A DNA stretch of 64,000 bases, from contig DASRFR010000003.1 of the NCBI GenBank assembly GCA_035651455.1, positions 62,001-126,000 of the forward strand. The letters are read 5' to 3'. Each line of letters begins with the position of its first letter. Positions within the stretch are counted from its first letter, which is position 1. Source of the DNA: DASRFR01 sp035651455. GTDB lineage: Bacteria > Acidobacteriota > Terriglobia > Terriglobales > Acidobacteriaceae. Made by a program: the position numbers and the translations under genes. A model generated the notes under the pieces. It made no database searches and had not been told where the DNA came from. It was given only the letters and a program-made list of their open reading frames with translations. Positions 44,320-52,665 of the stretch are shown one piece after another.

Positions 44320-44781
44320 TTAGGCTGCCTTAGCGGTTTGCGCGCGCATCTGCTTCATGAACTCGCGCATGGTAGCGATGTGGCCGGGTGAACGGGTTTC
44401 GATCCATTTTTCGTAGCGTTGCGCGGCTTTCTCCAGGTTGGCGCAAAAGCCTTTGTAGGCGAAGCGTTCGCGGAAAGCGGGAACGGCGGGCTTCAGCATT
44501 TCCCAGACTCCGAAAAACTCGCCGCTGGTTTCGAAGAACAGGTCCTCGTGGAGCAGACCGTAGTTCAGCAAGGCACACGCCTGCTCCCAATAACTGGCGA
44601 CCATGCTGGCAAATGCGCCAGTTTCTGTCCCCATGGGAGCAATACGCATGGCATCTTCAATGCTGCTCACGTGGTAGTTCTTGAAAAACCAGTCACGCGC
44701 CTGGCGCAACCGGGCCTCTCGGCGCTGTTCGTAAACCTGCAGATGGAGTTGCGCTTGCTCGTAGGTAGGTTTCGTATCCAT
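44320..44781 (-). CDS. Helical protein of unknown function
   Basis: A 153-residue soluble protein with start ATG at 44781, preceded by AAAGGAGATAG. It is all-helical by pattern: QAQLHLQVYEQRREARLRQARDWFF, then the conserved-looking SMVASYWEQACALLNYGLLHEDLFFETSGEF, and a C-terminal helix EFMKQMRAQTAKAA. The middle resembles DUF4760-type proteins, which carry an aromatic-rich WxxxxxxxNxGxxxxxxF motif, but this is a tentative match. No signal peptide. It ends about 185 nt before gcvT in the same orientation, so read-through into gcv is possible. Confidence 0.65.
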   Translation of the reverse strand: MDTKPTYEQAQLHLQVYEQRREARLRQARDWFFKNYHVSSIEDAMRIAPMGTETGAFASMVASYWEQACALLNYGLLHEDLFFETSGEFFGVWEMLKPAVPAFRERFAYKGFCANLEKAAQRYEKWIETRSPGHIATMREFMKQMRAQTAKAA

Positions 44782-45060
44782 GCTTATCTATCTCCTTTTA
44801 AAGTTTGTTGTTCCCGTTTTATGAATTGACACTGAGAGTGCCGCTTGCGAGGGCTTTGCTACCCCTGTGACCGCCCTCAACATATAGACGTTGGAGTTAG
44901 TCTAAATCGACAGCGGGGCCGAGAAAATTGTGGAAAAGTTGGGAGACCTGCGTGTCGTATGCCATGTCTTGTTTCACCCCGCAGCAGACCGCGTCGCCTT
45001 AATGGTTATCTTTCATAAGCATAGGTGGAAATCTCATGCGGTTCGGCGGTCACGTTCGTC

Positions 45061-46245
45061 TCAGTTGAGGTTCTCGAAAATTCCCGCCGCCCCCATGCCT
45101 CCGCCGACACACATGGTTACCATGCCGTAGCGCCCATTTCGTCGCTTGAGCTCGCGAATGACGCTGGCCGTTAATTTAGCGCCGGTGCATCCCAGCGGAT
45201 GGCCTAAAGCAATGGCCCCGCCGTTCGGATTAACCTTCTCCGGATCGAGCCCGGCTTCCCTAATGACAGCCAGCGACTGCGCTGCGAATGCCTCGTTAAG
45301 TTCGATGACATCCACTTGATCGAGCGTCAGTCCTGCCATTTTCAGCGCCTTGGGAATGGCGAACACCGGGCCGAGTCCCATCTCCTCCGGGCTGTAGCCG
45401 GCAGTTGCGAATGACAGATAGCGAGCGAGTGGCTTGATTCCAAGCTGCCGCGCGCGATCCGCAGACATGACTACCGCGGCGGCAGCGCCATCCGACATCT
45501 GCGACGAATTTCCCGCGGTCACGACGCCTTTCAGGTGGAACGCCGGCTTCAGCGCGAGCAGCGCTTCGAGCGAGGTGTCGGCGCGCGGGCCTTCATCGAC
45601 TGTGAAAACGACCTCCTGACGCTTTGGCTTCGAGCCGTTCGGCGTGGTGAAGCTGACCGGTACAGGGATAATCTCGTCAACAAATTTACCCGCGTCGATG
45701 GCCGCAAGCGCCTTCGTATGGCTGCGCAGCGAGAACTGATCGCTGTCCTCCCGGCTGATATTGAAACGTTTCGCAAGCCGCTCGGCGGTCAGCCCCATCG
45801 TTAGATAGGCGCCGGGATGGTGCTCCACCAGCCAGGGGTTGGGCGAAATCTTGTTGCCTCCCATGGGGATCATGGACATCGATTCTGTGCCCCCGGCGAC
45901 GACGATCTCCGCGCCACCTGCCATGATGCGTTCCGCGCCCATCGCAATCGCCTGCAGTCCCGATGAGCAGAAGCGGTTGATCGTGATGGCCGACACCTCC
46001 ACGGGAAGAGCCGCGCGCAGGGAGGCGATCCGGGCCACGTTCATGCCTTGCTCGGCTTCCGGCATGGCACAGCCCAGGATGACATCTTCGATCTCTTTGG
46101 CGTCAACCTGCGGTACACGTTCCAGGGCGCCCTTGATGGCGATCGCCGCCAGCTCATCGGGCCGGGTCGCTCGCAGCGTGCCTTTGAAGGCCCGGCCCAC
46201 AGGTGTACGGACAGCAGAGACCACGACAACTTCGCGGGTGGACAT
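45061..46245 (-). CDS. Thiolase (acetyl-CoA C-acyltransferase, FadA type)
   Basis: A 394-residue thiolase that performs the last step of beta-oxidation. The nucleophile Cys is in NRFCSSGLQAIAMGAERI, and the second Cys of the active site is in VTMCVGGGMGAAGIFE. GGTESMSMIPMGG, VTAGNSSQMSDGAAAAVVM and ALGHPLGCTGAKL are family motifs. Substrate range (long chain or acetoacetyl) cannot be decided. It starts 117 nt behind the multifunctional hydratase/dehydrogenase gene in the same orientation, forming a fadBA-like operon. Confidence 0.94.
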   Translation of the reverse strand: MSTREVVVVSAVRTPVGRAFKGTLRATRPDELAAIAIKGALERVPQVDAKEIEDVILGCAMPEAEQGMNVARIASLRAALPVEVSAITINRFCSSGLQAIAMGAERIMAGGAEIVVAGGTESMSMIPMGGNKISPNPWLVEHHPGAYLTMGLTAERLAKRFNISREDSDQFSLRSHTKALAAIDAGKFVDEIIPVPVSFTTPNGSKPKRQEVVFTVDEGPRADTSLEALLALKPAFHLKGVVTAGNSSQMSDGAAAAVVMSADRARQLGIKPLARYLSFATAGYSPEEMGLGPVFAIPKALKMAGLTLDQVDVIELNEAFAAQSLAVIREAGLDPEKVNPNGGAIALGHPLGCTGAKLTASVIRELKRRNGRYGMVTMCVGGGMGAAGIFENLN

Positions 46246-46361
46246 ACGATGTAAACCTCTGGAATTAAACTACCTGCCGTAAACCTCTGAAAAACACGAG
46301 CTTGGTCACACCAAAAATTATGGGAACGCTCAGCCGGTCGCGCGTTCCGATTCCGACGCGG

Positions 46362-48779
46362 TTAATTCCTCAGCGTCTTTCCCGACTTCAAAGTGTACTG
46401 AATTCGCTCCTGTGTTTTGCGCTCGCCGCATAGTGATTTGAATGCCTCGCGTTCGAGGTCCAGGATGTACTGCTCGCTGACGTGGGTTCCCGGCGACACT
46501 GCACCGCCGCAGAGAACTTCCGCCACCTTGTTTCCGATCTTGACCTCGTGGTCGGTGATGTATTCGCCTTGCCGCATCAGGTAGACCCCCATCTTCAAGG
46601 CCGCCAGAATGTTCTCGCCCGGGGCAGGGATGTCCGAACGCATGATGGGAGGTTCGTACCTTGCGCGTGCCATCTCCAGCGCGCGCTGCTTGGCATCCCA
46701 GAGCACACGTTCGCGATTCATGGTGATCCGATCAGAGTCAGCCAAGAAGCCATATCCGTGCGCCTCGGTCGCGGAAGTGGCGACCTTCGCCATGGCAATG
46801 GTCTCGAACGCTTTTTTCATCGCCTCCATGGTTTCCACCGACTCGCCGCGTCCATCGGGCCGGATGGCCTGCGCACGATCAACCGCTCTGAGCAGCATCT
46901 CCTTGCAGCCGCCGGCACCCGGTAGAAGTCCGACTCCAACCTCCACCAGTCCCATGTAGAGCTCGGCGTGGGGTTGCAGCGCGGCCGCATGCAGCGAGAT
47001 TTCCGTGCCTCCGCCGAGAGTCAGGCCGAAAGGCGCGACCACGACAGGTTTTGGCGAAAACTTGATGGCCTGGGTCATGCCCTGAAATTGCCGGATGGCG
47101 AGATCAATTTCGTCCCACTCTTCCTCCTGCACCGACATGAGAAGCATCATCAGGTTCGCGCCCACCGAAAAGTTCTGCGCGTCGTTGGTGATGACGAAAG
47201 CGTCGAAGGGTTCTCCCGGTCCACCCGGCTTGAGCGCCTGCTGGATCAGCGCCACGATGTCTCCACCGATGGAGTTCATCTTCGAGTGAAACTCGATGCA
47301 AGCCACGCCGTCGCCAAGGTCCACCAGGGATGCGCCGGCATTCTTCTTCACCACGCCATTGGACTTTTTCGCCACAGTCACCGACCAGACGCCTTCCGGG
47401 ACCTGAACCGAGCGGTAGCCGGGACTGGCCAAATCAAAATACTGCCTGCCCGATACGGCCGTTGCATCTTCCGCGTACCAGGATTTCTTCCCAGCGCTCT
47501 GCAACTTCTCAACATTGGCCGCAACGGGACGGGATTCGCGCTTCATGCGGGCGACGGTTGCCTCGACGCCGGCCGCATCCCACAACTCGAAAGGTCCCAT
47601 CTCCCAGTTGAAGCCGAGCTTCATGGCGCGATCGATTTCCACCACGCTGTCGGAGATTTCGGGAATGCGATTTGCCGAATACGTCCACAGGTCGCTGAGC
47701 GCGGTCCATAGGAATTGCTGCGCCTTGTCGGCTTTCTGAGCGCCATCCATGCCCAGCAGCATTCGCACGCGAGCGCCCGTGTCTTCCACGTTTCTGGCCA
47801 TTTCGAGCGCCGAAAATTTCGCTTTTTGCCGCGGACGATATTCCAAAGTCTTCCAGTCGAGCGCCATGCGCTCGTCTTCTTGACCTGCGCTGCTCTTCGA
47901 TTTCTTGTAAAAGCCGCCTCGGGCTTTATCGCCTAGCCATTTGCGGTCCAGCATCTGGCGGAAGAAGTCGGGCAACTTCAATTCGCTACGCTCGTCGCGC
48001 ACGTTTTGCGTCATGTTGGCGACCACGTGCCCGAGAATATCGAGGCCGACCAAGTCAATGGTGCGAAAGGTCGCGGACTTCGGCCAGCCAAGGGCTTGCC
48101 CAGTAAGCGCGTCGACATCTTCGATCGAGAGATCCATCTCCTGCATCAACCGCATAATGTTGAGCACCGAGAAGGTGCCAATTCGATTGGCAATAAAGTT
48201 TGGCGTGTCCTTCGCATAGACGATCCCTTTCCCCAGCCGCACGTCGGAAAAATGGGCAACTGCATCGAGCAGGTTACGATCGGTATCCGGGGTGGGAATG
48301 ACTTCCAGCAGGCGCATGTAGCGCGGCGGATTGAAGAAATGCGTGCCGAACCATGAACGCCGAAAATCGTCAGGGAAACCTTCGGCGATCTTTGCGACAG
48401 GCAACCCGCTGGTATTGGTGGTGATGAGTGTGCCCGGCTTGCGCACGCTGTCGACTTTTTTCAGCAGCGATCGCTTGATCTCCAGGTTCTCAACAACCGC
48501 TTCGATAATCCAGTCCACCTCCGCGAGTTTTTTCAGATCATCCTCGAAATTGCCGACCGTGATCAATTTCGCGAGCGACGCGTCAAAAAACGCGGCGGGC
48601 TTCGACTTGCGCGCGGCGTCGAGTCCGGCAGCGGCGATGTGGTTTCGGGCCGGCCCATCGGCGTCGGGGGGGACGATATCAAGCAGGTAGCTTGGCACTC
48701 CGCCATTAGCGAAATGAGCAGCAATGCGCGCGCCCATGGTTCCCGCGCCAAGCACTGCGACTTTGTGGATGTGCTTCAT
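46362..48779 (-). CDS. Fused 3-hydroxyacyl-CoA dehydrogenase / enoyl-CoA hydratase (FadB/FadN type)
   Basis: An 805-residue two-activity beta-oxidation enzyme. The dehydrogenase comes first: NAD motif VAVLGAGTMGARIAAHFANGG, then NTSGLPVAKIAEG, FNPPRYMRLLEVIP and the NFIANRIGTFSVLNIM region. The crotonase-type hydratase domain follows near residue 480 (DGVACIEFHSKMNSIGGDI, NDAQNFSVGANLMML, and GLTLGGGTEISLHA, LVEVGVGLLPGAGGCKEML with the second Glu). The order dehydrogenase-then-hydratase is that of FadN/YusL rather than E. coli FadB. The downstream thiolase is the natural partner. AAAGGGAG precedes the start. Confidence 0.92.
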   Translation of the reverse strand: MKHIHKVAVLGAGTMGARIAAHFANGGVPSYLLDIVPPDADGPARNHIAAAGLDAARKSKPAAFFDASLAKLITVGNFEDDLKKLAEVDWIIEAVVENLEIKRSLLKKVDSVRKPGTLITTNTSGLPVAKIAEGFPDDFRRSWFGTHFFNPPRYMRLLEVIPTPDTDRNLLDAVAHFSDVRLGKGIVYAKDTPNFIANRIGTFSVLNIMRLMQEMDLSIEDVDALTGQALGWPKSATFRTIDLVGLDILGHVVANMTQNVRDERSELKLPDFFRQMLDRKWLGDKARGGFYKKSKSSAGQEDERMALDWKTLEYRPRQKAKFSALEMARNVEDTGARVRMLLGMDGAQKADKAQQFLWTALSDLWTYSANRIPEISDSVVEIDRAMKLGFNWEMGPFELWDAAGVEATVARMKRESRPVAANVEKLQSAGKKSWYAEDATAVSGRQYFDLASPGYRSVQVPEGVWSVTVAKKSNGVVKKNAGASLVDLGDGVACIEFHSKMNSIGGDIVALIQQALKPGGPGEPFDAFVITNDAQNFSVGANLMMLLMSVQEEEWDEIDLAIRQFQGMTQAIKFSPKPVVVAPFGLTLGGGTEISLHAAALQPHAELYMGLVEVGVGLLPGAGGCKEMLLRAVDRAQAIRPDGRGESVETMEAMKKAFETIAMAKVATSATEAHGYGFLADSDRITMNRERVLWDAKQRALEMARARYEPPIMRSDIPAPGENILAALKMGVYLMRQGEYITDHEVKIGNKVAEVLCGGAVSPGTHVSEQYILDLEREAFKSLCGERKTQERIQYTLKSGKTLRN

Positions 48780-48926
48780 CGAGAGTGACTCCCTTTAGCC
48801 AGCAACGTCAGACTGCCATCGCAACTCGGGGCTGACTTGCAGGATACAACGAGAGCGATCGTGCATGCAGAGCCGCAGTTTCTGTGGGGCTGCGGGGCAC
48901 AAAACCCCTCAGCTTTTGTCAGCTTC

Positions 48927-49364
48927 TCAAGGAAGTTTATCGACGGTCCACTCGGTCTTGCCAATCCGAGTGATCTCGATTTGGGAACTGCGCGCATGAA
49001 TCCACTGGTGCTGGCCGGGAGAGGCGAATAGAGCTACGGGAAACCGATAGTGGCCTTCGCTTATCTTCCTGCCACGGCGAATCTCGTAAGCTTGCTGCCG
49101 TTCTGACTGCAAGAAGAATGAATTGAGGCGATCTTCCGAAGTATGCTGCCGCACAGCATCACTCAGCATGAGTACTGCTGTTTCCTGATCGTCGGCTTGC
49201 CAGGCATGTAAGAACCGATTCGCGGCGCCCAGAGCTGCGACGTAATCGGCGTCGACCGTTGCTGCCGCGGGGGGCTTGCGAGTCCTGGCTGCAAGCGGGA
49301 GTAGAAAGAAAGCGACCAGCAGCATCGCCGCAAGGATTGGCCGACGGATTCCCAAAAGCCCCAT
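48927..49364 (-). CDS. Probable membrane-anchored or secreted protein of unknown function
   Basis: A protein of 145 residues. The N-terminus IRRPILAAMLLVAFFLLPLAAR is a signal peptide or anchor helix. The mature part, NRFLHAWQADDQETAVLMLSDAVRQHTSEDRLNSFFLQ, resembles the helical start of NTF2-like/ketosteroid-isomerase-fold domains, with a strand-rich C-terminal half (GHYRFPVALFASPG, SSQIEITRIGKTEWTVDKL). I could not recognise the family, and the fold is inferred. It lies 147 nt upstream of the fadBA-like operon in the same orientation. Confidence 0.55.
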   Translation of the reverse strand: MGLLGIRRPILAAMLLVAFFLLPLAARTRKPPAAATVDADYVAALGAANRFLHAWQADDQETAVLMLSDAVRQHTSEDRLNSFFLQSERQQAYEIRRGRKISEGHYRFPVALFASPGQHQWIHARSSQIEITRIGKTEWTVDKLP

Positions 49365-49496
49365 TCTTGTTTCTTAAACTGTTTAGTCTTCGCAGGGAAG
49401 GTGCTGCTCATTACCATTCATGTACTGCTTGCGCCATGCACCCATTTTGCCGACGAAATGGTACACGGCGTGGCGATGTCCCGCTAAGATGGCCAA

Positions 49497-49847
49497 GTGA
49501 AGCAGCGTTCCTCCTTGCTTCTTTTCAGCGTGCTGGCCGTCATCATGGTGTGGGGCCTCTGCTATCTCTGGCGCCATGGAGGACGAGAGTACCTGCTGCA
49601 TGCTTCGGAACCAGATTTCCGTGTTGTAGAAATTGACGCAAGCGCGGGCACCGCGCGGGTCCAACAACTCGGTCGAACCTACACTCTGACCTGCGGCAAG
49701 GCGTGTGGAGAGCTTCAGGCGCGGCAAAGCTACTCCGGCAGGGTCGGCTCGACAGACCTCGAACTGAACGTGGGTGGACACCTAATCGTCATGCCGATCG
49801 TCAAGGTCGAATTTCACTCTGACAACACGCCTCACCTGCTTGGATGA
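49497..49847 (+). CDS. Small membrane-anchored protein of unknown function
   Basis: This 116-residue protein starts with a GTG (MKQRSSLLLFSVLAVIMVWGLCYLW), giving one N-terminal membrane helix. The rest is an extracytoplasmic domain with two cysteines (LTCGKACGEL), strands RVVEIDASAGTARVQQLGRTY and a C-terminal VGGHLIVMPIVKVEFHSD. The family is unknown. It is divergent from the preceding gene and convergent with the VOC gene, with a terminator between them. Coding evidence is moderate. Confidence 0.5.
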   Translation: MKQRSSLLLFSVLAVIMVWGLCYLWRHGGREYLLHASEPDFRVVEIDASAGTARVQQLGRTYTLTCGKACGELQARQSYSGRVGSTDLELNVGGHLIVMPIVKVEFHSDNTPHLLG

Positions 49848-49886
49848 AGCAGATGACGTGCCGGCGCGCGGAAGAGATCGGGCGAC

Positions 49887-49912
49887 AAAAAAGGGATGGA
49901 AAAATCCATCCC
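49887..49912 (-). terminator. Intrinsic terminator of the minus-strand VOC gene
   Basis: Read on the minus strand, GGGATGGA-TTTT-TCCATCCC forms an 8-bp stem (49893-49900 with 49905-49912) followed by at least six T residues. It lies 46 nt after the stop of the single-VOC gene and also blocks antisense read-through into the small plus-strand gene. Confidence 0.88.
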
Positions 49913-49957
49913 CGGTTTCTCATCTCTGAGAACGAACGAGTCCCTAATCCCGAACTG

Positions 49958-50425
49958 CTAAGCGTGTTGGAACTGGGCGGCCATGCGACGCTTCATCTCT
50001 TCCGGCGTCACATCCTCAACGTGGGTGGCTACCGTCCAGATGTGGCCGAATGGGTCGGCTAGGGTGCCATTGCGATCTCCATAGAACTGATCAGCCACGG
50101 GGCGAAGCTGCTTCCCACCGGCCGAGATCGCACGACTAAAGACGGTGTCCACATTGTCGACGTATATAAGAAGGCTGACCGGTGAGCCGCCCAGCGACTG
50201 TGGACTGCGGAAGCCCATCTCGGGATGCTCGTCCGCCAGCATGATTACGGAGTCACCGATTTGCAATTCAGCATGGCCGACCTTCTTGGTGCTGGGATCG
50301 TCCATACGAACCTTCACGGTAGCGCCGAAAACCTTCTTGTAATAATCGATTGCGTTTGCCGCTTCCTGGATCACCAGGTAAGGGGTGACGACGTGATAGC
50401 CCTGGGGAATTGGCTTTACTGCCAT
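49958..50425 (-). CDS. VOC (glyoxalase/PhnB-like) superfamily protein, single domain
   Basis: A 155-residue cytoplasmic protein preceded by AAAGGAGAA. It opens with KPIPQGYHVVTPYLVIQEAANAIDYYKKVFGA and continues with VGHAELQIGDSVIMLADEHPEMGF, SPVSLLIYVDNVDTVFSRAISAG, DQFYGDRNGTLADPFGHIWTVATHVEDVTPEE. These are the four beta-alpha-beta modules and the DPFGxxW turn of the PhnB/3-demethylubiquinone-type VOC family. It closely resembles domain 2 of the large gene just upstream on the same strand and may have arisen by duplication. The substrate is unknown. A terminator follows. Confidence 0.87.
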   Translation of the reverse strand: MAVKPIPQGYHVVTPYLVIQEAANAIDYYKKVFGATVKVRMDDPSTKKVGHAELQIGDSVIMLADEHPEMGFRSPQSLGGSPVSLLIYVDNVDTVFSRAISAGGKQLRPVADQFYGDRNGTLADPFGHIWTVATHVEDVTPEEMKRRMAAQFQHA

Positions 50426-50502
50426 GATCGATTCTCCTTTGTCTGGATTACCCTTACTGTAGACTGCGTACTTTGCTGACGCGAGTGGCTGAATTAGAAA
50501 AA

Positions 50503-51954
50503 TCAGGCTTCAACATCTTTGATATGCGTCGCAATGTACCAAGTGTTTCCAAACGCATCCTTGATGCCGCCGCTGCGATCTCCATAAGGATGATCGGTAG
50601 GCTCCGCGATCGAGACACCTCCAGCGGCAACGGCACGACGATACATCCTGTCGACATCCGGCACATAGAGATAGAACATGCTGCGCATGCGAGGATATGG
50701 CTCATGTGCTTCGCCCATCTCCAGGACTGAATCACCGATGCGAAGCCTGGCATGGTGAATGACGCCATCCGGCGAGGCGTACTTGCGAACATCCTGGGCT
50801 CCGAACGCGCGCTGCAGGAAATTGATAAGAGGTTCCGCTCGCAGCGGGTGCAAATAGCAATTCACAGTACGCAGCCCTTTGGGGACATAAGTCTCGCCGA
50901 AAGCGGTCGCGATGTACCAATGGTTGCCGAACTGGTCTCGGACCGAGGCGCCACGCTCCCCATACTCCTGATCTCTTGGCGGATCAATCGAAGTGGCTCC
51001 TGCTTTCAGTGCTCGTTGATAGCAAGCGTCAACATCCTTGACATAAGTATGCAGAGCCGTCGGCATAGCTTCTCCGCGCCAGTTGAGTTCGGGCGCGCCG
51101 CCGCCGATCATGAGCATGGAATCCCCGACCCTGACTTCGGCGTGCACGCCGCCGGCTGAGCCGGTCGTCCGGAACGTCAGCTCGCCGCCGAAAACCTCGG
51201 TAACGAAGTCGATCAGACCCGGCGCGTTCTGCACGATGATGTAGGGGGTGATGGTGTGGTAGCCCTCGGGAACGGGCTTCACTCCCGCTGGTTGGCCAGG
51301 CTCCTGCTTCATCATCTCGTCCATGCGGCGATGCATCTCGTCGAGACTCACGTCCTCTTTCTTGGTGGAAATCGACCACCAGTAACCGAAAGGATCGATC
51401 AGCATTCCGGAACGCGCACCATAAAACTGATCCTGAACGGGGGAGAACAGTTTTGCTCCAGCGCTGGCAGCATGCTCTACGAATGTATCCACGTCATCGA
51501 CGTAAAGCTGCATTCGCACGGGTGAGCCGCCCAAGACCTTGGGAGAGACGGCGCCCCAATCCGGAGACTCGTCGTGCATCACGATCACGGTGTTGCCAAT
51601 GACAACTTCTGCGTGGCCGATGTGCCCGCCATGCTCGAAGCGCATGGTTTCACGCGCGCCAAAGGCTTTCGTATAGAAGTCGATCGCGTCGGCGGTATTT
51701 TCGAAGGTCAAAACCGGAGCTGCAGTCTGTTGCACCCGGTAAAGCGGTTCTGCGACGGTTGCCATAGATTTCCTCCTTCCAAACTGTGCGCCCAAACGGT
51801 CTTTGAACTGGGCGCGGGGCAGATCGCGCAAGTCGGCGGCAATGCGCAGCAAGGGCGCGATGCGGGCATCTACCTTTGGCAGCGGCGCCTCGGGGCTAGC
51901 CAGCATGACCTGCACGGCTTCGTCGAGTTGGTCGATCAAGCTGCGCCTAGGCAT
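50503..51954 (-). CDS. Triple-VOC-domain protein with an N-terminal helical extension, linked to an ECF sigma factor
   Basis: This 483-residue protein overlaps the sigma-factor stop by 8 nt (ATG at 51954). Residues 1-63 form a helical leader (LIDQLDEAVQVMLA, IAPLLRIAADLRDLPRAQFKDRL), a segment I recall from proteins coupled to ECF sigma genes. Then come three VOC domains near 70-205, 228-352 and 360-480, with markers GHIGHAEVVIGNTVIVMHDE and DPFGYWWSIST; KPVPEGYHTITPYIIVQ and DQFGNHWYIAT; VIHHARLRIGDSVLEMGE and DAFGNTWYIAT. An internal ATG at residue 64 has a perfect ribosome binding site, so a VOC-only form may also be made. The ligand is unknown. Confidence 0.85.
   Translation of the reverse strand: MPRRSLIDQLDEAVQVMLASPEAPLPKVDARIAPLLRIAADLRDLPRAQFKDRLGAQFGRRKSMATVAEPLYRVQQTAAPVLTFENTADAIDFYTKAFGARETMRFEHGGHIGHAEVVIGNTVIVMHDESPDWGAVSPKVLGGSPVRMQLYVDDVDTFVEHAASAGAKLFSPVQDQFYGARSGMLIDPFGYWWSISTKKEDVSLDEMHRRMDEMMKQEPGQPAGVKPVPEGYHTITPYIIVQNAPGLIDFVTEVFGGELTFRTTGSAGGVHAEVRVGDSMLMIGGGAPELNWRGEAMPTALHTYVKDVDACYQRALKAGATSIDPPRDQEYGERGASVRDQFGNHWYIATAFGETYVPKGLRTVNCYLHPLRAEPLINFLQRAFGAQDVRKYASPDGVIHHARLRIGDSVLEMGEAHEPYPRMRSMFYLYVPDVDRMYRRAVAAGGVSIAEPTDHPYGDRSGGIKDAFGNTWYIATHIKDVEA
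51766..51780 (-). promoter_or_regulatory. Strong internal ribosome binding site in front of Met64 of the triple-VOC gene
   Basis: AAGGAGG with a 6-nt spacer to an ATG at 51765-51763 is a textbook start signal. It falls in the same frame as the longer gene, encoding Gly-Arg-Arg-Lys-Ser immediately before Met64. It supports a second, shorter product (MATVAEPLYRV...) of about 420 residues. Confidence 0.7.
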
Positions 51955-52507
51955 GAGTTTCCCCTAGCTGGGCCCGCAACGTTTGCAGACCACGGAACTG
52001 CAGTTGCTTGATGGCTCCTTCCGTGCGGCCCAATTCGTGCGCGATTTCGCGAATGCTCTTGCCCTCGGCGAAGCGCATTGCGATCACCCGCCGCTGATCC
52101 GCGGGAAGCTCGTCGACCATGCGGAAGACGCGCGCCCTGTGCTCGGCCTCGTCAAGGCCCGCGTCAACGCTGCTTTCTGGAGGGTTGTCGGTCACAACTT
52201 CTCTCGCGCTCCTCCGCCACTGATCGGAGATCACGTTTGCCGCGATGCGCAGCAGCCATCCGGCAAATGGAATCCCGCGCCAGTCAAAATTCGCAAGATG
52301 GGCGAGAGCCTTGTGGAAAACTTCTGAGGTGATGTCCTCGGCGATGTGCCGGTCACGCACGCGCCGCACTACGAAGGCATACACCCGTTCGAAGTTCAGC
52401 TCGTAAAGATCGGAAAACCTGGCGGGATCCTTTTGTGCAGCCTCGACCAGCAGGCGCTCCTTCGCCTGTTGCCGTGACCCTTTCTGTGCAGGCTTTCCGA
52501 CGGCCAT
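51947..52507 (-). CDS. ECF-type RNA polymerase sigma factor
   Basis: A 186-residue sigma factor. Region 2 is FSDLYELNFERVYAFVVRRVRDRHIAEDITSEVFHKALAHL, with WRGIPFAGWLLRIAANVISDQWRR; region 4 is LPADQRRVIAMRFAEGKSIREIAHELGRTEGAIKQLQFRGLQTLRAQL. There is no C-terminal SnoaL or TPR extension, so it is not an ECF41- or ECF42-type protein. The usual zinc anti-sigma gene is absent. The only overlapping partner is the VOC protein with its helical N-terminal extension. Its target promoters cannot be named. AGGTGAG precedes the ATG. Confidence 0.92.
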   Translation of the reverse strand: MAVGKPAQKGSRQQAKERLLVEAAQKDPARFSDLYELNFERVYAFVVRRVRDRHIAEDITSEVFHKALAHLANFDWRGIPFAGWLLRIAANVISDQWRRSAREVVTDNPPESSVDAGLDEAEHRARVFRMVDELPADQRRVIAMRFAEGKSIREIAHELGRTEGAIKQLQFRGLQTLRAQLGETHA

Positions 52508-52665
52508 CTTCGCGATCTCACCTATATAAACTGCGGGGCCGGGAAAAGGTTACGGCAGCGTACCAGAACGTGGTCAAAGAGTGGTGAGTGAGCGCAAGAG
52601 CGCAAACACGCAAGCCCACTCCGCGCGGGCTCGGGTCAGCGTAATGGTATGTCTGCGCAGGTTTG

